A stretch of DNA of 46,488 nt from Anoxynatronum sibiricum. GTDB lineage: Bacteria > Bacillota > Clostridia > Peptostreptococcales > Tindalliaceae. The stretch is from positions 1-46,488 of the forward strand of contig NZ_JBCITM010000025.1 of assembly GCF_039414295.1 (NCBI RefSeq). The letters are read 5' to 3'. A program made the position numbers and the translations under genes. Below the pieces are notes generated by a model that searched no databases, was not told where the DNA came from, and saw nothing but the letters and a program-made list of their open reading frames with translations. Positions 16,981 to 24,967 of this stretch are shown here, one piece after another. How positions within the stretch are numbered: the first letter of the stretch is position 1; every line of letters begins with the position of its first letter.

Positions 16981-18336
16981 ATGGACACAAAATTGCACCT
17001 GTTTACTCTCAACGCCGCTGATTGGGCAGAAATGGAAGATCGATTCGCCCATATGGCCCGCCATGGGTGGATGATTCACCGAATGATAGGCGGCATTGCC
17101 ATTTACAAAAGAGTTCCTCCCCGAAAACTTACCTTTGGCATAGCTGTATACCCTGAATCATTGGTTTTTGAAGGGTTTGATAAACGCAAAACCCAAGCAT
17201 ACATCCAACAGGCGGAGATGAGCGGCTGGCAATTGGCGGTCTCCAAATATAACTTGCAGGTTTTTTACCGACAGGCTGAAGAAGCAGCCATGCCCGACTC
17301 AGTCTCCAACAAAATAGACCCACCGGCTACAGATTCCCTCTGCCGTTCTTTTCAAATGGGCAATATTGCTTCCCAGCTGAAGCTGGAAACCTTCAGCTTT
17401 GGGGCACTGCTTCTGTTGAACCTGTTTAACGGCTCTCGCATGCTGCCCCTGTCCTCCTGGATTTTACGCACCAATGCCGGTCTGTTGATCATGGTATGGT
17501 TTCCCCTGTTCCTGCTGTTTTTTGCTGCCAAGATCACAGCCAACCTGCTCATCCTTCGTCGCATTCGACAGGGATCATCAGTGGCATCCTACCCCCGGCG
17601 GCGGTCACCAGTGATGGTACTCCTTCAAAATACTGCTTACCTGCTGGCCTCCCTGGTGGTTTTATCGGTTACGGCAACTCTTTTGGTGCAGGTACTTCAG
17701 GAAGACGGCCGCCAGATTCTCTTTGGGTTGCTTCCCTTGTTCCTTGCCATGGGAGCCGCTTTAGGGGTGCGCCGGTATTTTGCCGGCAAAAAAATGGATG
17801 CGGCAGTCAAAACGGTCCTGGTTGTTCTCACTGTTTTTCTGGTGGTCACAGCCACTTCCCATGTGACCCTTCGTCGTTCGTTGCCTGCCGACTCACCGAC
17901 GCCGCCCCCGGAAGATCTAACCCTGCTCACTTTGGAAGATTTTGGGGTCACCTCCACCGTCACTCATGCTGACTATCACCGGCAATCAAGCCTGCTGGTG
18001 CCTCATCAACAAGAATATCATGAAACCAGCCCGCAGCTGAACATGCGCCTGGCTGTGTCTGAGGCCCGAAGTTCCAGAATCGCATCACAGCTTTACCGAA
18101 TGACACTTAATGATGACCGCATCTTTAACCCCCAACTGGCATCTGCCGAGGCGGATTTTCCCGAAGCCTGCCATGCCACCTATATGATCCCTGTATATCA
18201 TGCCCCCGACGGGTCTACAGGGGGCACCCTCATCATTCACCAGGGAACTTATGTGGTTCAGTTGACATTGAACATGGATGTAAGGGATCCACATGTTCAT
18301 GAACTTTTAAAAGCGTATTTGGAAACACTCTCCTGA
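16981..18336 (+). CDS. DUF2812 membrane protein
   Basis: About 451 residues, start ATG 16981 behind GGAAGGAG. The N-terminus fits DUF2812: short beta-strand LHLFTL, then EDRFAHMARHGWMIHRMIGGIAIYKRVPPRKLTFGIAVYP, then YIQQAEMSGWQLA and YNLQVFYR. Two pairs of membrane helices follow (about 140-200 and 220-310), then an extracytoplasmic C-terminal region of about 130 residues. DUF2812 proteins have no established function; they often lie beside PadR regulators, whereas here the next genes are an ECF sigma factor and its anti-sigma, separated by a terminator. Confidence 0.78.
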   Translation: MDTKLHLFTLNAADWAEMEDRFAHMARHGWMIHRMIGGIAIYKRVPPRKLTFGIAVYPESLVFEGFDKRKTQAYIQQAEMSGWQLAVSKYNLQVFYRQAEEAAMPDSVSNKIDPPATDSLCRSFQMGNIASQLKLETFSFGALLLLNLFNGSRMLPLSSWILRTNAGLLIMVWFPLFLLFFAAKITANLLILRRIRQGSSVASYPRRRSPVMVLLQNTAYLLASLVVLSVTATLLVQVLQEDGRQILFGLLPLFLAMGAALGVRRYFAGKKMDAAVKTVLVVLTVFLVVTATSHVTLRRSLPADSPTPPPEDLTLLTLEDFGVTSTVTHADYHRQSSLLVPHQQEYHETSPQLNMRLAVSEARSSRIASQLYRMTLNDDRIFNPQLASAEADFPEACHATYMIPVYHAPDGSTGGTLIIHQGTYVVQLTLNMDVRDPHVHELLKAYLETLS

Positions 18337-18371
18337 TTCAAGCTTATCACCAGATCACCACTGAATAGCTC

Positions 18372-18402
18372 AGCGCAGAAACATCCGACCTGTTTCTGCG
18401 CT
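18372..18402 (+). terminator. Terminator after the DUF2812 gene
   Basis: Perfect 11-bp stem AGCGCAGAAAC / GTTTCTGCGCT with a 9-base loop, followed by TTTG. Confidence 0.75.
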
Positions 18403-18511
18403 TTTGTATGTTTTTTATCAATGCACCAAACTATTCGCCAGAGAACCACGTCTGTAAGATGTCTGACAATACGGTGTACACCAACGCTTATGAAGGGAGT
18501 CATCACCTGGA

Positions 18512-19009
18512 ATGGCTAATAAAACCAAGGATAAAATGATTGAAACTTATCTGCTGGAGGACCGACAGATGCACTACCGACTGGCATTCAGCTATGTAAA
18601 AAATCAGGAGGATGCTCTGGATATTATCCAGGAATCTGCCTGCAAGGCACTGTTGTCAGTGGATTCCCTGCGGGACACTGCTCAAGTTAAATCCTGGTAC
18701 TGTCGCATTATCATCAACACCTCGCTGGACTTTCTGCGAAAGCGAAAGCGAATGGTGGTCATGGATGAACAGTTGCTCTGCCAACTTGACACGGGTGCCG
18801 TTGATCACTATTCCAATTTTGATGTCAATCAGGCCCTGGAACAGTTGCCCGAGGAGTACCGAAGTGTAATTGTTCTCCGGTTCTTTGAGGATTTGAAGCT
18901 GGCAGAAATTGCTGAGGTGCTTCAAGAAAATGTCAGCACCATTAAAACACGTTTATACCGATCGCTGAAACTGCTTCGATTGGAAATCGACGCCGAGGAG
19001 GTTCAATAA
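18512..19009 (+). CDS. ECF RNA polymerase sigma factor, SigV-like
   Basis: 165 residues with region 2 (AFSYVKNQEDALDIIQESACKAL, then SWYCRIIINTSLDFLRKRKR) and region 4 (LEQLPEEYRSVIVLRFFEDLKLAEIAEVLQENVSTIKTRLYRSLKLLR). It would direct RNA polymerase to a stress regulon when its anti-sigma is removed. AAGGGAG lies somewhat far (12 bases) from the ATG. The stop overlaps the start of the anti-sigma gene by one base. In Bacillus the related pair responds to lysozyme; here the inducer is inferred from family. I could not find a clear self-promoter. Confidence 0.86.
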   Translation: MANKTKDKMIETYLLEDRQMHYRLAFSYVKNQEDALDIIQESACKALLSVDSLRDTAQVKSWYCRIIINTSLDFLRKRKRMVVMDEQLLCQLDTGAVDHYSNFDVNQALEQLPEEYRSVIVLRFFEDLKLAEIAEVLQENVSTIKTRLYRSLKLLRLEIDAEEVQ

Positions 19010-19908
19010 TGAAAAACAACACTATCGATGACCTTAGACAAGCTTATCTTGACACTCCCATTCCTGATGAACTGGAATGGAGCGTTAGAAATGGGCTTTC
19101 TGATGCCCGTAAGCAACAGCAGCAAAAACGTTTGCGTATCCAACTTCAAAGGACCATCGGCGTTGCCGCTTCTTTATTACTGCTGCTGACCCTCACCTTA
19201 AACACCAGCCCAGCCTTTGCCAGTGCCCTTTCAGAAGTGCCAGTGGTGCGTCATGTTGTCCGGGTGTTGACCTTGCGCGAGTACCACTTCGAAGAAAATG
19301 GCTATCATGCAGCGCTTTCAGCTCCCGAAATTGAGGGACTCAACAATAAAGACCTGGAACTAGCCTTAAACGACAAGTATGCCACGGAGCTTAAGACCCT
19401 CTATATGGAATTTGTGGAAGGCATGAAAGAAATCGAGGAAAACGGGGGTGGTCACCTGGGAGTGACCAGCGGATATGAGGTGAAAACCGACACAGAGCGT
19501 CTTCTCACCATTGGTCGCTATGTGGAGATTATCGTTGGATCTTCTTCCACTGTTTATCGTTATGACAACATCGATAAAATCGAAGAAACCTTCATCACGT
19601 TGCCCAGCCTTTTCACTGGTGATGACTATGTTCACGTCATCAGCGAGTCCATCAAGTCCCAAATGATCGCAGCACATGAGGCAGATCCCGATATGATCTA
19701 CTGGGTGGAAGGAATTGGGGAAGAACCTTCCATGCAGCTCTTTGAAACCATCGACCCCAATCAAAATTTCTACCTGACCGAAGATCATCAACTGGTGATT
19801 TCCTTCGATAAGTATGAAGTAGCCCCTGGGTATATGGGGATGATTGAGTTCACCATTCCTTCAGAACTTTTGCAAAATCTATTGGTAAGCGATGTATACG
19901 TCAGGTAA
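19009..19908 (+). CDS. RsiV-like membrane anti-sigma factor
   Basis: 299 residues. A short cytoplasmic N-terminus that should hold the sigma factor is followed by one membrane helix (GVAASLLLLLTLTLNTSPAFASA, about residues 48-70) and an outside domain. The outside part fits the DUF4163/DUF3298 architecture of RsiV: EYHFEENGYHAALSAPEIEGLNNKDLELALNDKY, later EIIVGSSSTVYRYDNIDK, and a C-terminal FYLTEDHQLVISFDKYEVAPGYMGMIEF, the DUF3298 end. Lysozyme binding is known for Bacillus RsiV. Coupled to the sigma gene by overlap. Confidence 0.85.
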   Translation: MKNNTIDDLRQAYLDTPIPDELEWSVRNGLSDARKQQQQKRLRIQLQRTIGVAASLLLLLTLTLNTSPAFASALSEVPVVRHVVRVLTLREYHFEENGYHAALSAPEIEGLNNKDLELALNDKYATELKTLYMEFVEGMKEIEENGGGHLGVTSGYEVKTDTERLLTIGRYVEIIVGSSSTVYRYDNIDKIEETFITLPSLFTGDDYVHVISESIKSQMIAAHEADPDMIYWVEGIGEEPSMQLFETIDPNQNFYLTEDHQLVISFDKYEVAPGYMGMIEFTIPSELLQNLLVSDVYVR

Positions 19909-19961
19909 AACACGTCGAAACCAATGATCATCTTTCTTGAGAACTGACACTAAGCAATCGA

Positions 19962-20001
19962 AAAAGGGACTGTTTCTAAAACAATTGAAACAGTTCCTTT
20001 T
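19962..20001. terminator. Bidirectional terminator between the anti-sigma and selenoprotein genes
   Basis: Perfect 15-bp stem AAAAGGGACTGTTTC / GAAACAGTTCCTTTT with a 10-base loop and T run on both sides. Confidence 0.85.
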
Positions 20002-20014
20002 CTGATAGTCCTTT

Positions 20015-20305
20015 CTAATAGGCAATGTCCACACCTTCCACAAAGATTTCATGGGTGAACAGGTAGCGGCGTATATCCAATTTGACAGTTTCTTTGTTGA
20101 AGACAATGTTGCGATTAAAGTAGACAGTGATTCCGTCGACATCGAACTTGTTGAATTTGGATGAATCCTGGGGTTCGCCTTCACTCACCGAGGGAAGATT
20201 GGGCGCCAGTCAGCAATTCTTCACTTCCACCTGCTGTACCGTCAGGGCATTGATATGCTTCTTTTTTATATAGGCTGCCAGTTTGTCAGAAATGACCAGA
20301 TTCAT
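20015..20305 (-). CDS. Small selenoprotein, CC/Se-motif type, with in-frame UGA
   Basis: Reading through one TGA gives 96 residues: MNLVISDKLAAYIKKKH at the start, selenocysteine at residue 32 directly after Cys31 (VEVKNC-U-LAPNLP), then SVSEGEPQD, KFNKFDVDGITVYFNRNIVF and EIFVEGVDIAY at the end. The start follows GGAGGTG with good spacing, the frame stays open to a TAG just before a strong terminator, and the UGA is followed at once by a SECIS-like hairpin. The Cys-Sec pair and size fit the small HesB-like CC/Se-motif (seleno)protein family as I recall it. Function unknown; the redox pair suggests thiol or metal chemistry. It follows the COG2509 flavoprotein gene by 59 bases and is probably cotranscribed. 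Plain ORF calling would split it. Confidence 0.78.
20166..20212 (-). promoter_or_regulatory. Candidate bacterial SECIS element and recoded UGA
   Basis: The UGA is at 20210-20212. The RNA after it folds as CUGG/CCAG and CGC/GCG outer pairs, then an apical stem CUUC-C-CUC / GAG-U-GAAG closed by the loop GGU, whose first base is 21 bases past the UGA. A guanine at the loop start and this distance match known bacterial SECIS hairpins. Confidence 0.7.
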
Positions 20306-20364
20306 GGGTTTTCACCTCCGCGATTTACTAATAATTGATTCATACCCTCTCAACGGAAAAATGC

Positions 20365-21963
20365 TCATTCAATTGACATATGATATCGCTTCATGACAGC
20401 TTCTGCAGTTTTCAGACCATCCACCGCCGCCGACATAATACCCCCGGCGTAGCCACAGCCTTCTCCCGCAGGGTAGAGGCCCCCCACTGCACTTTCGTGG
20501 TCTTCGCCCCGTAACACACGGACAGGGGAAGAACTTCGAGTTTCAACACCGGTGAGCAGAGCATCTGCCAGAGCAAAGCCTTTCATGGAGCGATCCCAGG
20601 CCTTCAGGGCTTCCTGAAGTACTGTGGTTACATAGTCTGGCAGGCACTGGTTCAAATCAGCCATCACTACACCCGGGCGGTAAGTGGGGCGCACACTCCC
20701 CGGTTCCCGGGAGATTCGGCCTGCCAGAAAATCTTCCACCCGCTGAGCCGGCGCCTGATAGGTGCCGCCTCCCATTTCAAAGGCTTTGGTTTCCCAGTAT
20801 CTCTGAAAGGCAATGCCTGCCAAGGGATGCGCTTCATGAAAATCGGCAGGAGTCACCGATACCAGCAAAGCGCTGTTGGCATTCTTGCCTTTTCGCCCAT
20901 GGGCGCTCATGCCATTGGTGACCACGCCGCCGATTTCGGAGGCGGAGGCCACCACCTGGCCGCCGGGACACATGCAAAAACTGTAAGCTCCTCTTCCCTG
21001 GGGGTGATGCCAAGACAACCGGTAGTCTGCCGCTCCCAGAACCGGCAGGCTGGCGGCTTCCGGCCCATACTGAATGGCGTTGATGAAGGCCTGGGGATGT
21101 TCAATGCGCACGCCGATGGAAAAGGGTTTGGCTTCCATGGGAACTCCCTGTTGGTGAAAACGCTGGAACAGGTCGCGGGCACTGTGTCCCATGGCAGCAA
21201 TAACCACCGTAGCTTCCAGTGGTTCCCTCTTTTTAAGAGTGATGCCTGTGACCCTGCCGGATTTCATTAGCAGGCCATCCACCTCATGGTCAAAAAGTAC
21301 CCTCCCCCCCAGGTTTTCGATGTTTTTCCGAATGTTCACCACCACCTGCCGCAGCTGGTCGGTGCCAATGTGGGGCTTGCTGTCATAGAGAATCTCTTCA
21401 GGTGCCCCGTTTGCTGCCAGGGCCTGCAGCACCCAGTGACACCGGGGATCGTTGATGCGGGTGGTGAGCTTGCCGTCGGAAAAGGTGCCGGCTCCCCCCT
21501 CGCCAAACTGAACATTGGACTCTGGGTTGAGAACTCCCTCTTTCCAGAAACGGTACACCTCTTGTACCCGCTCCGGCACAGACTGCCCTTTTTCCAGCAC
21601 CAGGGGCTGATAGCCCTGTTGTGCCAGCATAAGAGCAGCGAAAAGTCCGGCAGGGCCGGCCCCAATCACCACCGGCGGGTGATCCAACCGGTGACTTCCC
21701 TTCACCACCGCCAGCTCAGGTGACGGTGGGCAGGGGATGACAGTGGATTTGGGCGACCGCTTTAACACCTTTTTTTCATCGGTCACTTGGATATCCACCT
21801 GGTACACCAGTTGAATACGGTCTTTACGCCGGGCATCCACCGAACGCTTGTGGATTCGCCAGCTGATCAGGTCTTTTTCAGAAAGGCGGAGCAACTTCAG
21901 GATAGCCTCTTTCAGATCCTGGGGCTGCTTCGCCGGGATTTTTAGGTTTTGAATGCGCAGCAT
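20365..21963 (-). CDS. COG2509-family FAD-dependent dehydrogenase
   Basis: 532 residues from ATG 21963, which follows AAAGGAA; the longer frame is not supported. The first 90 residues are the small domain typical of the family (MLRIQNLKIPA...), then the FAD-binding motif PPVVIGAGPAGLFAALMLAQQGYQPLVLEKG. Further marks are NVQFGEGGAGTFSDGKLTTRI, HIGTDQLRQVV, and at the C-terminus GLYPAGEGCGYAGGIMSAAVDGLKTAE, all diagnostic. The reaction of these flavoproteins is not established. Downstream on the same strand comes the selenoprotein gene, suggesting a redox link, which is inference. Confidence 0.87.
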   Translation of the reverse strand: MLRIQNLKIPAKQPQDLKEAILKLLRLSEKDLISWRIHKRSVDARRKDRIQLVYQVDIQVTDEKKVLKRSPKSTVIPCPPSPELAVVKGSHRLDHPPVVIGAGPAGLFAALMLAQQGYQPLVLEKGQSVPERVQEVYRFWKEGVLNPESNVQFGEGGAGTFSDGKLTTRINDPRCHWVLQALAANGAPEEILYDSKPHIGTDQLRQVVVNIRKNIENLGGRVLFDHEVDGLLMKSGRVTGITLKKREPLEATVVIAAMGHSARDLFQRFHQQGVPMEAKPFSIGVRIEHPQAFINAIQYGPEAASLPVLGAADYRLSWHHPQGRGAYSFCMCPGGQVVASASEIGGVVTNGMSAHGRKGKNANSALLVSVTPADFHEAHPLAGIAFQRYWETKAFEMGGGTYQAPAQRVEDFLAGRISREPGSVRPTYRPGVVMADLNQCLPDYVTTVLQEALKAWDRSMKGFALADALLTGVETRSSSPVRVLRGEDHESAVGGLYPAGEGCGYAGGIMSAAVDGLKTAEAVMKRYHMSIE

Positions 21964-22095
21964 GGTTTCATTCCTTTCCAGAGCGGCGTGGTGCGGGTTA
22001 TCTGTACGCGTTGTATCCACTCATTGTCCAGTGACTACTGCTTTTATTGTAAGTGTTTTATGTCGACAGTCAAGGGAAACATTATTGGATTGCTA

Positions 22096-22144
22096 TTGAC
22101 AAATAATAATTCCGTGATATTATATAGTTAGTTAAGCTAACTAA
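22096..22144 (+). promoter_or_regulatory. Promoter and MarR-type operator for the marR operon
   Basis: TTGACA (22096-22101), 16-base spacer, TATTAT (22118-22123), then the perfect inverted repeat TTAGTTAAGCTAACTAA (22128-22144; arms of 7 around AGC) on the expected start point. This is typical of MarR autoregulation by the gene beginning at 22166. Confidence 0.7.
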
Positions 22145-22165
22145 ATAAATAAGGAGTGCGTCTAC

Positions 22166-22594
22166 ATGAAGAATGAAATTAGAATTGCTGCCGATACAAT
22201 CGCTCTATTTTGCAGACTGCAGATGGTTTTAAAGAAAAATCTTCCTATTCGCTCAAGCGAGATGGGCGTCTTAATTTTTGTTCATCAACAAGATCATCCA
22301 GTGACCCCCTTGATGGTCAGCCATTTCTTTCAAATGGCCAAACCCTCTGTCACCACTATTATTAACGAACTCGTCAAAAAAGAGTATTTGACAAAAAATA
22401 TCTCTCATGAAGATCGAAGAAGTTATTTTATTTCGTTAACCAACAAAGGCTCAGATCTGGTAGACAAGACTCATAAGGAATATTTTCGCATGATCGAACT
22501 GCTTCGAGATGAGCTTGGTGAAATCGATTTTGCTTGTCTCATAGAACTTCTGGAGAGATCAAATCAAGTTCTCAGTATGGAGAGATCAAAATGA
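22166..22594 (+). CDS. MarR-family transcriptional regulator
   Basis: 142 residues with the winged-helix core: SEMGVLIFVHQQ, MVSHFFQMAKPSVTTIINELVKKEYLTKNISHEDRRSYFISLTNKG. The wing motif DRRSYFISLT is diagnostic. AAGGAG precedes the ATG. It ends with a 4-base overlap (ATGA) into the NmrA-like gene and has its own operator at 22128-22144, so it most likely represses this four-gene operon until a ligand or oxidant binds. No cysteine placement obvious enough for OhrR-type sensing was noted. Confidence 0.88.
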   Translation: MKNEIRIAADTIALFCRLQMVLKKNLPIRSSEMGVLIFVHQQDHPVTPLMVSHFFQMAKPSVTTIINELVKKEYLTKNISHEDRRSYFISLTNKGSDLVDKTHKEYFRMIELLRDELGEIDFACLIELLERSNQVLSMERSK

Positions 22595-23457
22595 AGATAC
22601 TGGTGACAGGTGCATCCGGCAATGTTGGCAAGTATGTCGTAAAATCACTGCTTCAAATGGGACTGCCCACAGTGGCCGCTGGCACAAATATTAAGCGTCT
22701 GAAAACTGAGTTCGGGGGAAAAGTCGATTTTGTCATGCTGGACTTTCAGGATCAACATACTTTTTCAGAAGCTTTGAAAGGCATTAACAGAGTTTTTCTG
22801 ATGCGACCGCCACATTTGGGTAAACCTGAAGACCTGTATCCTTTTATTGATGCAATGAAAAAAGAAAACATTCAGATGGTCTGCTTCCTTTCCCTCATGG
22901 GAGTTGAAAGCAATCCCCTGCCACCACATCACAAGATTGAGAAGTATATTGAACATGTCGGACTTCCTTTTGCACATCTGCGGCCAGGCTTTTTCATGCA
23001 AAATCTAAGTGGTATTCATTCCAAAGAGATTCAGGAGAAAAATGAAATATTTGTTCCGGCAGGAAATAGTCGAACCAGCTTCATTGATGCAGAAGATATA
23101 GGTCTTAGTGCCGCAACTCTTCTGCAACAATATAATCAATATCAGAACACAACCCATACCATCACCGGAAGTGAATCGCTAAGCTACTATGAAATAGCCG
23201 AAATCCTCAGCCAAGTGTCAGGAAGAACCATCAAGTATGTCAAGCCAAGTATTTTGAAGTATCGCAATCATTATATTCAACAACGCAATATTCCGAAAGC
23301 GTATGTTCATGTGACAGTTGCACTTTATTTAATGACTCGTTTGGGAACAGCAAAGCATATAACTGATGACTTCTTTCGGTTAACCAATCAGCAGCCCCGC
23401 ACATTTCGGGAGTTTGCACAGTCAAATCAGGACATATTTGAAAGAGTTAATACTTGA
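22591..23457 (+). CDS. NmrA-like NAD(P)-binding oxidoreductase
   Basis: 288 residues, start ATG 22591 overlapping the MarR stop. Rossmann motif GASGNVGKYVV at the N-terminus, VDFVMLDFQD after it, and FLMRPPHLG instead of a catalytic Tyr-x-x-x-Lys, as in the NmrA/HSCARG group of atypical short-chain dehydrogenases that bind NAD(P) as redox sensors or quinone reductases. MarR/NmrA pairs are common in bacteria, usually with quinone or electrophile stress; that role is inferred. Confidence 0.82.
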   Translation: MKILVTGASGNVGKYVVKSLLQMGLPTVAAGTNIKRLKTEFGGKVDFVMLDFQDQHTFSEALKGINRVFLMRPPHLGKPEDLYPFIDAMKKENIQMVCFLSLMGVESNPLPPHHKIEKYIEHVGLPFAHLRPGFFMQNLSGIHSKEIQEKNEIFVPAGNSRTSFIDAEDIGLSAATLLQQYNQYQNTTHTITGSESLSYYEIAEILSQVSGRTIKYVKPSILKYRNHYIQQRNIPKAYVHVTVALYLMTRLGTAKHITDDFFRLTNQQPRTFREFAQSNQDIFERVNT

Positions 23458-23502
23458 TGCGTTAAATGCATCTACTCGAAATGGATTTCAGGAGGTCTTT
23501 CA

Positions 23503-24177
23503 TTGAATTACTTGGGACAATTATTGGGTCAGTTGCTTCGTGTAATCTATCACCTTGTTGGAAATTATGGTGTTGCGATCATTCTTTTTACGCTTTTGAT
23601 GAAACTTCTTATGGTTCCGTTGGCCTTTCTTCAATCAAAGTCAACACAAGAAACAAAGTTATTACAACCAAAAATGAAAATGATTCAGGAAAAATACAAA
23701 CATGATCAGGAAATTCTCAGTCAAAAAACAATGGAGTTATACAAAGAACAACACATTAATCCATTTAGCGGATGTTTGCCCCTCATTATTCAAATGCCCA
23801 TTGTTCTGGGGCTGTTTACTGTTTTGCGAAGCCCCGAAATATATGTGTTTTCTGCAACATCAGTTTCTACCTTGCTTCAGACCCACTTTCTGTGGGTGCG
23901 GGATTTATTCTTGCCTGACCCGTGGATTTTTCCCATATTAGCCGGACTAACCACCTTTTTTTCAAGCCAATCAGCCTCTTCAACATCAACATCAAAAGAT
24001 CGCTCAATGCTTTCCATCCTTCCAGTTATGATGTCATTTATGATTTTCTGGTGGAGTCGCAGCTTTCCAGCAGGTTTAACTTTATACTGGGTCACCGGCA
24101 ATATATTTCAGCTTTTCCAGCAAAGAGTTTTAAACCACTTCATCTTCACGCAAACTAAAACTGCCAGCCACCCATGA
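23503..24177 (+). CDS. yidC: YidC/Oxa1-family membrane protein insertase (extra-locus copy)
   Basis: 224 residues from a TTG codon behind AGGAGG. It has the clostridial short YidC layout: helix 1 NYGVAIILFTLLMKLLMVPL with lysine at the usual positively charged groove position, the cytoplasmic hairpin KSTQETKLLQPKMKMIQEKYK, helix 2 NPFSGCLPLIIQMPIVLGLF, and C-terminal helices with FPAGLTLYWVTGN. It catalyses insertion of membrane proteins in known members. The usual rnpA-yidC-jag neighbours are absent; instead it sits between a redox-type oxidoreductase and a flavin reductase under MarR control. It may be a second, conditional insertase. Confidence 0.88.
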   Translation: MNYLGQLLGQLLRVIYHLVGNYGVAIILFTLLMKLLMVPLAFLQSKSTQETKLLQPKMKMIQEKYKHDQEILSQKTMELYKEQHINPFSGCLPLIIQMPIVLGLFTVLRSPEIYVFSATSVSTLLQTHFLWVRDLFLPDPWIFPILAGLTTFFSSQSASSTSTSKDRSMLSILPVMMSFMIFWWSRSFPAGLTLYWVTGNIFQLFQQRVLNHFIFTQTKTASHP

Positions 24178-24193
24178 ATGGAGGTTAAGGACC

Positions 24194-24901
24194 ATGATTA
24201 AATTAAGCGACTTTTTGCCCATGTTCACTAAACATCAGCTATTTTTGAAGGAGAAATATAAGGAATCGGGTGATATCTATACATTTGTTTTCGAAACCAG
24301 AAACGAGATTTTTTGGAAAGCTGGTCAACATGGGATTTTTACGATAAAACATAAACGTATCAGAAAACCCACCCGAGCCTTCAGTATTGCTTCAGCTCCA
24401 TCAGAAGGACATATTAAGATTTCCATGCACATTACCAGTCATCCAAGCGAATTCAAAAAAGTGCTTTTTGATTTCGAACCAGGGATGTCACTAATAATGA
24501 GAGGTCCCATCGGATCGCTCTATATCCATAATCAAATACCTCATTTGTTTATTGCTGGCGGAATTGGAATCACACCATACAGGCCAATGATTATAGAACT
24601 GGCTTCACAGATGGAACCGTTGTCATACGTAAACCATTTGATACACATGGACAGTAAGCAAGATTTTCTATATCGCAAAGAAGTGGAGGACATCATTCAA
24701 AACTCTTCTCTCACGATCGCATATCCAACTGAAAGAGAGAATATGCTTCACGAGATTCAGACATTTGTATCAACCCATGGCAATAACGCTGATTACTATC
24801 TTGTGGGCCCTAAATCGATGGTCACCGCCATTGAAACAGCTCTTAAAAAAGGTGGTGTCAAACGAATTCACATTAAGAAAGATGTCTTTATAGGCTATTG
24901 A
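24194..24901 (+). CDS. Ferredoxin reductase-type FAD/NAD(P)-binding protein
   Basis: 235 residues. The FAD domain (residues 15-110) contains PTRAFSIASAPSE, the RxYS-type motif, and the NAD(P) domain has FIAGGIGITPYRPMI and a C-terminal YYLVGPKSMVTAIETAL. No [2Fe-2S] cysteines follow, so it is a bare flavoprotein that would pass hydride electrons to a partner or a small molecule. GGAGGTTAAGGA precedes the ATG 16 bases past the yidC stop, so it closes the MarR operon. Confidence 0.82.
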   Translation: MIKLSDFLPMFTKHQLFLKEKYKESGDIYTFVFETRNEIFWKAGQHGIFTIKHKRIRKPTRAFSIASAPSEGHIKISMHITSHPSEFKKVLFDFEPGMSLIMRGPIGSLYIHNQIPHLFIAGGIGITPYRPMIIELASQMEPLSYVNHLIHMDSKQDFLYRKEVEDIIQNSSLTIAYPTERENMLHEIQTFVSTHGNNADYYLVGPKSMVTAIETALKKGGVKRIHIKKDVFIGY

Positions 24902-24923
24902 ACAACTATGAAAGAAAAAGGAA

Positions 24924-24946
24924 CAGCCAGTGGTGATCACTGGCTG
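24924..24946. terminator. Bidirectional terminator between the marR operon and the LeuD-like gene
   Basis: CAGCCAGTG / CACTGGCTG, a perfect 9-bp stem with a 5-base loop, followed by CTCTTCTTTTTC on the plus strand and an A/T-rich flank on the other side. Confidence 0.7.
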
Positions 24947-24967
24947 CTCTTCTTTTTCATCTGAGTA

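Noticed and set aside
18440..18470. ECF-type self-promoter (GAACC ... GTCTGA) ahead of the sigma gene
   Set aside because: The spacing is only 13-14 bases, too short for this promoter class; GGTGTACACC at 18473-18482 is a palindrome of unknown meaning.
19879..20184. Minus-strand frame of 101 codons overlapping the selenoprotein gene
   Set aside because: Composition is unlike a real protein and it competes with the well-supported selenoprotein frame.
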